A DNA stretch of 64,000 nt. Origin: Candidatus Nezhaarchaeota archaeon (GTDB taxonomy: Archaea; Thermoproteota; Methanomethylicia; Nezhaarchaeales; WYZ-LMO8). Position 1 is the stretch's first letter. Every line of letters begins with the position of its first letter. The notes under the pieces are model-generated. The model saw only the letters and a program-made list of their open reading frames with translations, was not told the DNA's origin and ran no database searches. The stretch lies in contig JANXDO010000001.1 of the NCBI GenBank assembly GCA_025059375.1, positions 474,097 through 538,096 of the forward strand. The letters run 5' to 3'. Shown in pieces: positions 44,893 through 53,668 of this stretch. Both the position numbers and the translations under genes were made by a program.

Positions 44893-45225
44893 TTGAGCAT
44901 ACAAATTCAAACTCTCGAGTTTGACGTTAGGACCGGCAAGGTATTGATAATGATGGACCGCTGTGAACCAGCTATAAAGAATACTTCAACGCCATCATGT
45001 GGCTTCGCCTGTGTCAAGGCATGTAGGCTCTACGGCAGGAATGTGTTGAAAATTGAAAATAATAGACCTGCGCTTGCCGTACCACCGGATGAAGCTTCTA
45101 GGCTCTGCAATGAGTGTCTTGCATGTGAGTACAGCTGCCAATTCTATGGGAGCAATTGCATCAGGATTATTCTTCCATTCCCATCACTAGATGAGTATAG
45201 AAGAAGGCACACTATGGGGAGGTGA
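44893..45225 (+). CDS. Ferredoxin-like Fe-S protein between the ligase subunits
   Basis: 110 residues from TTG 44893. Cysteines group as C-E-P then S-C-G-F-A-C-V-K-A-C in the first half and L-C-N-E-C-L-A-C-E-Y-S-C in the second. The latter is C-x2-C-x2-C-x3-C, a 4Fe-4S ferredoxin motif; the former has wider C-x3-C-x3-C spacing plus an upstream Cys. It starts one base after the SucC-like gene and overlaps the SucD-like region by a few bases, so all three should be translated together. Ligases of this type are not known to need an Fe-S subunit. It may be an electron carrier or sensor for the pathway. Confidence 0.75.
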   Translation: MSIQIQTLEFDVRTGKVLIMMDRCEPAIKNTSTPSCGFACVKACRLYGRNVLKIENNRPALAVPPDEASRLCNECLACEYSCQFYGSNCIRIILPFPSLDEYRRRHTMGR

Positions 45226-45230
45226 GTGAG

Positions 45231-46127
45231 GTGGCCATATTAATAGATGAGAAGACTCGTGTTCTGGTTCAAGGCATTACAGGGCGCTTTGGAACCTTCG
45301 TGACGAGGCTCATGGTCGATTACGGCACAAACGTCGTTGCAGGAGTAACTCCTGGACGTGGAGGGCAAAGGGTTTGGGACGTCCCTGTATTTGATACCGT
45401 GAAGGAGGCTGTAGAGGCTCACGGCCCCATTGACGCTAGCTTAATTGTTGTGCCGGGACCTGAAGCTAAGGCTGCTGCGATGGAGGCTATGGATTGTGGA
45501 ATTAAGCTAATACACATGGAAGTTGAGCGCGTACCGCTACACGATACGCTAGAACTCCTTGCTTACGCTAAGAGGAGGGGTGTAAGGATAATTGGTCCAG
45601 GCTCTGGTGGAATAATAAGTGCAGGTAAAGCTGTAATTGGAATGATAGGTGCTGCTGAGGAGATAGCAAAAGTTGCATTTAGACCAGGTAGGGTGGGGAT
45701 CATTTCTAGGAGTGGAGGTCAAACTAGCACCTTAGGATACATAGTCTGTCAAGCTGGCTTAGGCGTAAGCACAGCTATACATCTTGGCTCAGCACCCATA
45801 CTAGGCACAACAGCAGCTGAGCTGCTGCCATTATTCCAAGAAGATGAGGAGACTGATGCTGTCGCATACTTTGGGGAGATTGGAACGAAGATAGAGGAGG
45901 AGGCTGCTGAAGTGATAAAGGAGGGCAAGTACAGGAAGCCTCTAGTTGCTTACATCGCGGGTAGAGGGCTTACACCTGGCATTCGCTTCTCTCATGCCAG
46001 CGCCATAATTGAGGGAGGAAGAGGTACAGCTGAGAGTAAAATTAAAGCATTGAGGGAAGCTGGGGCCTACGTCGTTGATAAGCCGGAGGATATAGGGGTA
46101 GCCTTAGTGCAACTCCTTAAGAGCTGA
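45231..46127 (+). CDS. Succinyl-CoA-ligase-type CoA-binding subunit (SucD/MtkB-like)
   Basis: 298 residues from GTG 45231, with GGAGGTGA 5 bases upstream, giving the standard SucD beginning A-I-L-I-D-E-K-T-R-V-L-V-Q-G-I-T-G. GTG 45222 is an alternative. R-I-I-G-P-G-S-G-G-I-I and the phosphohistidine motif R-F-S-H-A-S-A-I-I-E-G-G replace the usual G-P-N-x-P-G and G-H-A-G-A-I-I. These changes keep the active histidine but suggest a substrate other than succinate. It partners the SucC-like gene upstream and is followed 14 bases later by a CitE-type lyase. Confidence 0.88.
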   Translation: MAILIDEKTRVLVQGITGRFGTFVTRLMVDYGTNVVAGVTPGRGGQRVWDVPVFDTVKEAVEAHGPIDASLIVVPGPEAKAAAMEAMDCGIKLIHMEVERVPLHDTLELLAYAKRRGVRIIGPGSGGIISAGKAVIGMIGAAEEIAKVAFRPGRVGIISRSGGQTSTLGYIVCQAGLGVSTAIHLGSAPILGTTAAELLPLFQEDEETDAVAYFGEIGTKIEEEAAEVIKEGKYRKPLVAYIAGRGLTPGIRFSHASAIIEGGRGTAESKIKALREAGAYVVDKPEDIGVALVQLLKS

Positions 46128-46141
46128 GGGTGTGATGAAGG

Positions 46142-47062
46142 GTGGAGATGATCATTAGATCACTCCTCTTCGTCCCTGCCAACAATTGGAGGATGATTTT
46201 GAGAGCCACTAGAGAAATGGAAGACGCTGTTATACTAGACTTAGAGGATGCTGTACCAGTTAGTGAGAAAGAAACGGGTAGGATATTCGCAAGAGATAGC
46301 CTCCCACTCTTTAAGGAGCAGGGGATAGTGACTATCGTTAGGGTTAACTCTCTTGGAATAGGGTTTACATCCGAAGATCTAAAGTATGTAGTTTGTGGTA
46401 ACCTCGATGGGGTGATGTTACCTAAAGCAGAATCGAAGGAGGACATTATTCAACTTGAAAGGCTTCTAACTAAGGAGGAGGAGGTGAAGGGATTACCTCA
46501 GGGGAGCATATTCATCATGCCACTTATAGAATCTCCGAAAGGCATCCTAAATCTAAATGAGATTGCTTTAGCTAGTAAGCGAGTAGCAGCATTAGGTTTT
46601 GGTGCTGCAGACTTCTTGAGAGAGCTCGGAGGTGGATTTGCAGTAACGAGAATTTCTCCAGAAGAGTACTTTCCAATGCTACTCTACCCACGCGCAACGA
46701 TCTCCATAGTGGCTAGAGCTATTGGGATACCAGCCATCGACACGCCTTTCTTCGGCTCGCTAATAGACATTGAGGGGCTACGTAGAGAAGCTGAGAGAGT
46801 TAAGTTGCTTGGATTTAGTGGTAAAATGGTGATACACCCTCGACACATAGCCCCAGTTAATGAGGTGTTCTCACCATCAAAGGAGGATGTCGAGTATGCT
46901 AAGAGAGTTATAGAAGCTTACAGGGAAGCTGAAGCTAAGGGTTTGGGGGCAACGTCTTTAGAAGGGAGGATGATAGACTACGCTATGTACCTCATGGGCA
47001 AGAGCCTCTTAGCAAAGTTTGAAGCGATAAGTGAAAGAGAGAGGAAGAAAATAAGAACTTAA
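46142..47062 (+). CDS. HpcH/HpaI (CitE-like) acyl-CoA lyase
   Basis: 306 residues from GTG 46142 (ATG 46148 also possible). TIM-barrel motifs of the CitE/malyl-CoA lyase group: R-S-L-L-F-V-P-A, I-L-D-L-E-D-A-V, V-R-V-N, P-L-I-E-S-P-K-G-I (metal-binding Glu), L-G-F-G-A-A-D-F (metal-binding Asp), and K-M-V-I-H-P-R-H-I. Such enzymes split malyl-CoA, citramalyl-CoA or citryl-CoA to acetyl-CoA and an oxoacid. Following a malate-CoA-ligase-like pair, malyl-CoA or citramalyl-CoA is the likeliest substrate. There is no ACP-type citrate lyase subunit here. Confidence 0.88.
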   Translation: MEMIIRSLLFVPANNWRMILRATREMEDAVILDLEDAVPVSEKETGRIFARDSLPLFKEQGIVTIVRVNSLGIGFTSEDLKYVVCGNLDGVMLPKAESKEDIIQLERLLTKEEEVKGLPQGSIFIMPLIESPKGILNLNEIALASKRVAALGFGAADFLRELGGGFAVTRISPEEYFPMLLYPRATISIVARAIGIPAIDTPFFGSLIDIEGLRREAERVKLLGFSGKMVIHPRHIAPVNEVFSPSKEDVEYAKRVIEAYREAEAKGLGATSLEGRMIDYAMYLMGKSLLAKFEAISERERKKIRT

Positions 47063-47162
47063 AGCATTCCTCGAATTACGTACCCTCAGCATCATCCATT
47101 GTAAGCACTCACTTCACATAAGCATAGTGGGCAGGGAACTCACTAAATTGGAGTGAAGAGTT

Positions 47163-49070
47163 CTAGATTTTCAGTGCTAACTCTGCTGCCTCTCTCGTAG
47201 CGTCCAAGGCTTTCCTCGGTGTAACACAATCCCCTATTTTATGGATCTCCTTAACCCTCCCTCTTAGCTTATCGTACAAGCCATCGTTAGACCTTGTTCC
47301 GACGGCAACGACCACTGTGTTGCATGGTATCCTCTTAACCATCCCATCCTGCTCTACTACAACAGCATCCGATTTGATTTCAACAGCCTTAGTGTTAGTG
47401 AGCATTTCAACCCCCCTCTCCCTAAGGTAAAGTAGGATGGTCCATCTAGTTGAAATACCTAAGTCCCCACCAATCTTAGGGAGCATCTCCACTATCGTCA
47501 CCTTCTTACCATCATTCACAAGCTTTGCTGCAACATAGCAACCCACTCCACCTCCCCCTATTATCACAACTCTTTCACCAGCCTTCTTCTTCTCTGCGAG
47601 GATGTCAAATGCTGTTACTGCATTCTCAATTCCAGGGATCTTGGGGATTAGGGGTGAGGCTCCTGTAGCTATGATAACGACGTCGGGATTCTCAGCTAAC
47701 ACTTCCTCCACATCTGCTCTAGTATTGTATCTCAAGTCGACGCCGAGCTTTGGAAGGACGTTCATGTAGTACTTACTAACCTCAGCAAATTCGTAGGCGA
47801 CGGGAGATCTTGCAGCTAAGTTCAATTGTCCCCCCAACATGCTCGTTTCTTCAAAGAGCACAACTTTGTGCCCTTTTATAGCTAATAGCTCTGCAGCTTC
47901 ACATCCCCCAGGCCCTCCACCAACTATCACAACCTTCTTAGGGTGATCGGCCCTCAAGTTCTCAAACTCAGACTCTCTACCAACAATTGGGTTGACGAGG
48001 CATGTGACTGGTTGACCTTGAAAGGCCATGTCGAGGCACCCTTGGTTGCAAGCAACGCAGTACCTTATCTCATCAAATCTCCCCTCCATAGCCTTCTTTG
48101 GCAGCTCCGGGTCAGCAATTAGGGCCCTCAACATCGCTACCATGTCCGCCATGCCCTCCTGAAGTATCTTCTCAGCCACGAAGGGGTCGTTTATGCGGTG
48201 AGAAGCTATGACAGGAACGCTCACCACGCTCTTTATCTCAGCAGCTAGGTAGGCAAAGCCACCTCTGGGGACAAGCATTGTCGTGAGGGGCACCTTCGAT
48301 TCATGCCACCCAGCCATTACGTTTATTGCGGCAATACCAGCAACCTCAAGAATCTTAGCTATCTGCTTCATCTCTCTAACCGTGTTGCCCCCCTCAATGA
48401 ACTCATCACCTGGAATTCTTATCATGACCGGGTAGTTCCTGCCGCACTTCTCCTTTATCCTCTCTATTATCTCAACCGCGAATCTAGCTCTGTTCTCTAT
48501 GCTCCCACCATACTCGTCAGTCCTCTTGTTAGTTGCGGGGCTGAAGAACTGCGATATTAAGTAGCCTGCTGAGCCTATGAGCTCAACAGCATCAAAGCCT
48601 GCCTTCTTAGCTCTAAGCGCTGCATCAGCGAACTCCTCTTCAATCTGAAGAATTTCTCCCTTCGTAAGCTCTCTTGGCGTGAGCTTAGTGAATATCGGTG
48701 GCGGTATGGGTGAGGGGGCTACGGGGACCCTATTAGTGTCTAAGGGTACCTCATACCTCCCAGGATGCCACAACTGCAAGGCACACTTGACGTCATGCTC
48801 GTGGAAGACGTCGACTATCTTCTTGAGGTCGGGGATGTACTTATCATCGTATGCAGCTATGCCACCAAAGAAGTGAGGCTCTATCTTCGCGACGCCGACT
48901 ATTGCAAAGCCTATCCCACCTTCAGCTCTCTTCCTATAGAAGTTTAGAAGCCTATCTGTTACTCCTCCCTCAATTGTGTGGTAGTGTAGCTCAACAGCCG
49001 GCATCACTATCCTGTTCTTCACCTTAATGCCGCTGAACTCTATCGGCTCAAAGAGCTTCATAATTTTCAT
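47163..49070 (-). CDS. Enoate/2,4-dienoyl-CoA reductase-type flavoprotein
   Basis: 635 residues. An N-terminal old-yellow-enzyme barrel (about 1-340: P-I-E-F-S-G-I-K-V-K-N-R, H-P-G-R-Y, A-G-F-D-A-V-E) is followed by the Fe-S motif C-V-A-C-N-Q-G-C, then about 12 residues to another Cys. FAD and NAD domains (V-I-V-G-G-G-P-G-G, V-I-I-G-G-G-G-V-G) complete it. This is the domain order of 2,4-dienoyl-CoA reductase and trimethylamine dehydrogenase. It would reduce an unsaturated acid or acyl-CoA. It lies 9 bases downstream of the ferredoxin-like gene, so the two form an operon pointing toward the lyase gene. Confidence 0.92.
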   Translation of the reverse strand: MKIMKLFEPIEFSGIKVKNRIVMPAVELHYHTIEGGVTDRLLNFYRKRAEGGIGFAIVGVAKIEPHFFGGIAAYDDKYIPDLKKIVDVFHEHDVKCALQLWHPGRYEVPLDTNRVPVAPSPIPPPIFTKLTPRELTKGEILQIEEEFADAALRAKKAGFDAVELIGSAGYLISQFFSPATNKRTDEYGGSIENRARFAVEIIERIKEKCGRNYPVMIRIPGDEFIEGGNTVREMKQIAKILEVAGIAAINVMAGWHESKVPLTTMLVPRGGFAYLAAEIKSVVSVPVIASHRINDPFVAEKILQEGMADMVAMLRALIADPELPKKAMEGRFDEIRYCVACNQGCLDMAFQGQPVTCLVNPIVGRESEFENLRADHPKKVVIVGGGPGGCEAAELLAIKGHKVVLFEETSMLGGQLNLAARSPVAYEFAEVSKYYMNVLPKLGVDLRYNTRADVEEVLAENPDVVIIATGASPLIPKIPGIENAVTAFDILAEKKKAGERVVIIGGGGVGCYVAAKLVNDGKKVTIVEMLPKIGGDLGISTRWTILLYLRERGVEMLTNTKAVEIKSDAVVVEQDGMVKRIPCNTVVVAVGTRSNDGLYDKLRGRVKEIHKIGDCVTPRKALDATREAAELALKI

Positions 49071-49079
49071 GTAGTCACC

Positions 49080-50189
49080 CTAAAGCAATCCTGAAATATC
49101 CTTGCCTCTATCTGCAAGGAGCTCTTGGATGTAAGTCGTGCGATCAGGCCACTCTACAACCTCACTCCTCTTAATCAGCTCTATTGCCTCAACCGGACAA
49201 GTGGGAACACAAACTCCACAACCTAAGCATCTCTGAACGTCAATGCTGGCAGGCTCCTTATTGATCTTAACTCTCACAGCTCTCATAGGGCAGCGAGTCA
49301 CACAGATACCACACGCAATACACTTTGAAGGATCAACATTTGCAATATAATTGGAGTGAGCTATAGCGCTTGGATTCTTAGTTTCATGAGCAGATCTAAA
49401 GAAGACACAGCAATCACCACAACAATTGCAGAGAGTGCTTATAGGCCCCCTACTCCTCTCTGATATGTGGACCAAGCCCTCTCTATTACACTTCCTAAGG
49501 ACCTCTACAGCCTCCTCCACGCTTATCCTCCTAGCAAATCCATGTTCAACTAGGTACTTAGCGTATGAGCCAAAGTGCAAGCAGACTTCAAGGCTACGCC
49601 TACAGCCATTACCGACCATCCTCGATATTATCCTACAAGGACAGTAAGCAATAGCATGATAGTCTCTATCCCTAACTAGCCTCTCTGCGTCATCGTATGG
49701 TAGGATCACCGACTGCTTCGATATGGTGCCCCTCCATGGAATCGCCCTAACGATTGCGTGCCTCCTATCACCAAGCTCATACAGGAAACCCTCCTTCCAG
49801 TACTTAACCCATAGAGGAGCAAGCTTCTCCTGTCTCGGATCCTTCCCCTGCCCTGGATAGAATGGCGCTTCAGCAAAACCAACTACCACGGGAAGCAATC
49901 TGTAGTATACCTTCCCCTCCTCCTCACCCTTCCAGACTGTCCCCTTCCTAGCCATTTCATCCAAGATCTTCTTCACGTAGTCGACGCTTTTGCCAGTCCT
50001 CTCCGCCAACATCTCTGGTGTGAACCTAATGAAGGGTGTGTGTAAGGCTATCGAAGCCTCCTCCTCATTGAAGAGCACGCTAAGGATCTCCTTCTCAACA
50101 CCGCTAGCAGTCTTCGGTAGACCTATTGGTGCCTTGTTAAGCTTCTCCCTTAACTTCTCATACAATTCAATATGACTAGAGTGGTGCAT
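49080..50189 (-). CDS. Winged-helix plus double [4Fe-4S] ferredoxin protein
   Basis: 369 residues. The N-terminus is a winged-helix-like domain (T-P-E-M-L-A-E-R-T-G-K-S-V-D-Y-V-K, about 55-95). The centre holds cysteines in A-Y-C-P-C-R-I, C-R-R-S-L-E-V-C and L-C-N-C-C-G-D-C-C. The C-terminus is a two-cluster ferredoxin (C-I-A-C-G-I-C-V-T-R-C-P and C-L-G-C-G-V-C-V-P-T-C-P). Such 4Fe-4S proteins often serve flavin reductases as electron partners. The added winged helix may sense redox state and bind DNA. It leads the operon with the enoate-reductase gene (9-base gap). Confidence 0.85.
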   Translation of the reverse strand: MHHSSHIELYEKLREKLNKAPIGLPKTASGVEKEILSVLFNEEEASIALHTPFIRFTPEMLAERTGKSVDYVKKILDEMARKGTVWKGEEEGKVYYRLLPVVVGFAEAPFYPGQGKDPRQEKLAPLWVKYWKEGFLYELGDRRHAIVRAIPWRGTISKQSVILPYDDAERLVRDRDYHAIAYCPCRIISRMVGNGCRRSLEVCLHFGSYAKYLVEHGFARRISVEEAVEVLRKCNREGLVHISERSRGPISTLCNCCGDCCVFFRSAHETKNPSAIAHSNYIANVDPSKCIACGICVTRCPMRAVRVKINKEPASIDVQRCLGCGVCVPTCPVEAIELIKRSEVVEWPDRTTYIQELLADRGKDISGLL

Positions 50190-50465
50190 AAAACCTCACC
50201 ATTCTCACACAAAGTAAAACAATATTACGAGGGCATTCTAATATAACTTTTGAAGTAAGTCGTTTCACCTAGTCGTTATGCTCTTTGAACCAGCTATTTA
50301 TGGTTGCTTATAGGAGATCCCCTAATAACTGTAATTTAAGTGCAAGATGTTTAAAAGTAGGTCAATAACCAACTTTCAGATTAAGCCTTAGCGTAATCGA
50401 CATTGATACCATTGAGGCGCTCACCACGATGCAGTTAATCCCGTTGAAGTTTTATGTTAAGCTAA

Positions 50466-51047
50466 TTAAAGCCCCAACCTCTCAGCTATTCTCTTTAGTG
50501 CTTCAAGGGATAACTGAAAGAACTCATTGAGTGTTAACCCTATCTGCTCACACATCATTATGCGATTTCTATCCACTCCTCGAGCGAAGTCCTTCGACCT
50601 AAACTTCTTCTCGATTGTGCTGACCCTCAGTTCATTCAGCTTCTTGTTCGGCATCACTAGGGCGCAAGCCACTATGAGCCCAGATACAGCGTCAGCAGCT
50701 ATTAACGCCTTGGCCATTACTTCACGGGGCTCAACTCCCGTGTTCTCGTAGTTGTGTGCCTTAATTGCCTCTAAGACCTCGCGAGGCACTCTGCCTTCAA
50801 GCAGCCTAGCTGACACTAGCCCATGCTCGTTAGGGCTCTCCTTGGTCTCCTCGAAGTCGAGGTCGTGAAGCAAGCCAGTTAAGCCCCACAGCTCGACGTC
50901 CTCGCCAAGCCTCTCAGCCAAGCTCCTCATTATGGCCTCCACAGCCAGCATGTGCTTAACGTACCTATCGTCCTTGACCTTGCTCGTGACCAAGTTGAAG
51001 GCTTCATCCCTGCTCAGCAAGCCAGGCCCTCCATCACTTGATTCCAA
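50466..51047 (-). CDS. HD-domain phosphohydrolase
   Basis: 193 residues. HD motifs: H-M-L-A-V-E-A (first His), L-L-H-D-L-D-F (His-Asp), H-G-L-V-S-A and A-A-D-A-V-S-G (final Asp). This is the small stand-alone HDIG-like type. The likely activity is a metal-dependent phosphohydrolase on a nucleotide or phospho-compound; the substrate is unknown. It is the left edge of a higher-G+C stretch running to about 53.9 kb. The 276 bases upstream of the ferredoxin operon and this gene show no other feature. Confidence 0.85.
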   Translation of the reverse strand: MESSDGGPGLLSRDEAFNLVTSKVKDDRYVKHMLAVEAIMRSLAERLGEDVELWGLTGLLHDLDFEETKESPNEHGLVSARLLEGRVPREVLEAIKAHNYENTGVEPREVMAKALIAADAVSGLIVACALVMPNKKLNELRVSTIEKKFRSKDFARGVDRNRIMMCEQIGLTLNEFFQLSLEALKRIAERLGL

Positions 51048-51159
51048 GCCAGAGGCGTCTTAAGCCTTCGCTCAATTGAGGGGGAGGGGGACAACATCAT
51101 AGCTAGTCCTCGAGGTAGAGCAAGGGATTTAAGTTGCGCGAGGACAGTGGAGCACGACC

Positions 51160-51948
51160 ATGCCTATCAAATCGTTCACCTTGGACGGCTTGACGGTCTA
51201 CATGTGTGGGAGCCTAGTAATGAGCGTGGCTCGTTACTGGACGTACTTCTACAAGCTTAGAGATATACTGTTCGATTGTGGGCCTCCCAAGCTAGCATCT
51301 AAGATCGTTAACGCTGTGGGCGAGGTCTCGGCCGTCTTCGTAACCCACCACCACGAGGACCACACTGGAGCAGCTCATCGATTTAACAGGGTCTACGCCT
51401 CGGAGAGGTCCTTGAATGTGCTTAAGAGGCCTCCAAAGACGCCTCTCTACAGGAGGGTGATATTGGGGAAGCCAAGGCCCCTAGATGCCACACCGGTCAA
51501 GGACAGGGACGTGGTCTTGGGGGTGAAGGTGATAGAGACGCCTGGGCACAGCTTCGATCACGTGTGCTACCTGGTCGACGATTACCTGTTCTCCGGAGAC
51601 TTGATACACAGCCCGGGCCACGTCACGGCCATGAAGGGGGAGAGGTGCCTCCAAACGATGGACTCCTTGAGGAGGGTCTTAAGGCTTGACTGGAGCTACG
51701 CGCTCGGCGGCACCGGCATATACAGCAGGGAGGACGCTGAGAGGTACCTGGATTACCTAGAGGCGTTGAGGGAGAGGGTTAGAGAGCTCTACTTGGAAGG
51801 GAGGAGCATTAAGGAGATAGTCAGGATGGTGTTTCCGAACCCCTCAAGGAGAGCGATACTCTTGGAGATAGTTAGTGGGGGCGAGTGGTCGAGAGAGAAC
51901 ATGGTTAGGAGCTTGATTAGTGACTGGTCAATGCGTTCAGACAATTAA
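51160..51948 (+). CDS. Metallo-beta-lactamase-fold hydrolase (G+C-rich copy)
   Basis: 262 residues. MBL signature V-T-H-H-H-E-D-H-T-G-A-A (HxHxDH) binds two metals. G-H-S-F-D-H and F-S-G-D-L-I-H-S supply the remaining ligands. The C-terminal helices (Y-L-D-Y-L-E-A-L-R-E-R-V-R-E-L-Y) resemble glyoxalase-II-like proteins. It is a clear paralogue of the A/T-richer gene at 56606, with the same length and motifs. Function could be thioesterase/glyoxalase-like, which would suit the CoA chemistry in this region, but this is not proven. Confidence 0.85.
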   Translation: MPIKSFTLDGLTVYMCGSLVMSVARYWTYFYKLRDILFDCGPPKLASKIVNAVGEVSAVFVTHHHEDHTGAAHRFNRVYASERSLNVLKRPPKTPLYRRVILGKPRPLDATPVKDRDVVLGVKVIETPGHSFDHVCYLVDDYLFSGDLIHSPGHVTAMKGERCLQTMDSLRRVLRLDWSYALGGTGIYSREDAERYLDYLEALRERVRELYLEGRSIKEIVRMVFPNPSRRAILLEIVSGGEWSRENMVRSLISDWSMRSDN

Positions 51949-52019
51949 GCGCCCGTAAGCGCCAATCAATGACAGCGTCAATGCTTAAGCTAGGACCTCG
52001 AGCCCTCGAGACTGGAATG

Positions 52020-53447
52020 CTACTGAGCGCTGACCTTTGGCCTACCTCTCTTCCTCATCTCTATCTGGGTTTGATCCCATAGGGCGGCTACGGCTCTAGC
52101 AGCCCTCTCTGGCATGTAGTAGTTGGGTATGAGGTTCTTACCCAAGAGCCTAACTGCCCTCCTAAGCTCCTCGACTTCAGGCACTATCGGTATAGTCCAA
52201 GAAACTATCACTGGCTTTCGATATCGCTCCACAGCATCGATCACCATGGCTGCCACGTCGACGAGGTGCCTCATCAAGGGCGGCATCACTATAACCGAAT
52301 CTATGTTGGGGTCGGAGCAAACCACATCCAGGACCCCCTCATATACGCTTACGTCCTCTAGGACTGAGGCCGACATATCGACTGGGTTTGAAGTTGATGC
52401 GAAAGGCGGTAGAATGGATCTCAGCTTCTCAATGCTATCAATTGATAGCCTCGGGACCATCAACCCCAACTCTTCGCAGGCGTCTGCCGCCACGACTGCA
52501 GGCCCGCCTGGAGCAGACACTATCCCAACTCTTTTGCCCTTAGGCCTAAGGGGGCAGGCAAGGGCAACAGCTATATCGTAGAGCTCGTTGAACGTCCTAG
52601 CCTGGATTATGCCGACCTGCTTGCAGACGGAGCTCCAGACCTCCACCGAGCCTGCTAGGGCGGCGGTGTGTGACCTAGCCGCTGCCCTGCCGGAGGAGGT
52701 CCTGCCGGCCTTCAGCGCCACCAAGGACTTTGTGGTTGAGCTACAGAGCTCCAAGAACCTCCTTCCATCCCTAATGGCCTCCACGTACATGGCTATCACG
52801 TTAACTTCGGGGTCTTCAATGAAGTACTCCAAGTAATCGTTAAGCGTCGTCACGGCCTCGTTGCCGGTGCTAATCGCCTTGTTCACGTAGAAGCCCCTCA
52901 CACTTGAGAGCGTGAGGAAGCCGGCCATCAATGAGCCGCTATGGGATATGAAGGCTATATTCCCAGGCTCTCTGGGTATGATAGCCTCCAACAAGGTGCT
53001 TAGACCTATTGAGAGGTTTACCACGCCCAAGCAATTGGGCCCCACGATGACCATTCCGCTCTCTTCAGCTATCTTGCGCACCTCGAGTTCAAGCACCCTC
53101 CCTTCATGACCCCCCGACTCTGCGAAGCCAGAGGCAAAGACTATGGCCGCTTTGACCCCCTTATCGCTGCATCTCCTCAAGACATCAATGACTGATCGCG
53201 CGCCTACAGCTATTAGCGCTAAATCCACTTCACCTGGTATGTCGAGCAAGTCCGAGTAGAACTTTAAGCCCAATACCTCCTTGCCTTCAAGCCTAGGGTT
53301 TACTGGGTATACTGAGCCCTTGTAACCTCCCTCAACTAGGTTCTTCAAGTAGAGGTAGCTGAGCTTGGACGGGTTGTCGGAAGCCCCAACGACCGCTACG
53401 CTGTTCGGGTAGAAGAGCGGCCTAAACCTGCTGGTAACGTTTCCCAC
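52020..53447 (-). CDS. ADP-forming acyl-CoA synthetase alpha subunit (G+C-rich paralogue)
   Basis: 475 residues, the same domain order as the gene at 39568: CoA-binding A-V-V-G-A-S-D-N-P, G-P-N-C-L-G-V-V-N and A-A-R-S-H-T-A-A-L-A-G-S. Protein similarity to 39568 is strong along the entire length, yet the DNA is far richer in G and C. No beta (ATP-grasp) gene adjoins, so it must share the beta subunit at 41083 or another elsewhere. It converges with the MBL gene at 51160, 71 bases apart. Confidence 0.9.
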   Translation of the reverse strand: MGNVTSRFRPLFYPNSVAVVGASDNPSKLSYLYLKNLVEGGYKGSVYPVNPRLEGKEVLGLKFYSDLLDIPGEVDLALIAVGARSVIDVLRRCSDKGVKAAIVFASGFAESGGHEGRVLELEVRKIAEESGMVIVGPNCLGVVNLSIGLSTLLEAIIPREPGNIAFISHSGSLMAGFLTLSSVRGFYVNKAISTGNEAVTTLNDYLEYFIEDPEVNVIAMYVEAIRDGRRFLELCSSTTKSLVALKAGRTSSGRAAARSHTAALAGSVEVWSSVCKQVGIIQARTFNELYDIAVALACPLRPKGKRVGIVSAPGGPAVVAADACEELGLMVPRLSIDSIEKLRSILPPFASTSNPVDMSASVLEDVSVYEGVLDVVCSDPNIDSVIVMPPLMRHLVDVAAMVIDAVERYRKPVIVSWTIPIVPEVEELRRAVRLLGKNLIPNYYMPERAARAVAALWDQTQIEMRKRGRPKVSAQ

Positions 53448-53668
53448 TTTAGCCCACCAACCACTTCCTTAGGTCCCTTCACTATTAACGTTGCCATAGC
53501 CCAACGGCCTTCAAACGAAAAATTAATGTTCCTCGAGCTCATAGTGTTCACATCGCAAACTTTGTGGAGATAGATCATGGACAGGGATCTGGACCGCCCG
53601 GCTTGGGCTTCGAGCTCATTAGAGGTACATGGAGGTTGAGTCGTCATGCGATGCTTGAGCGAAGTTAG

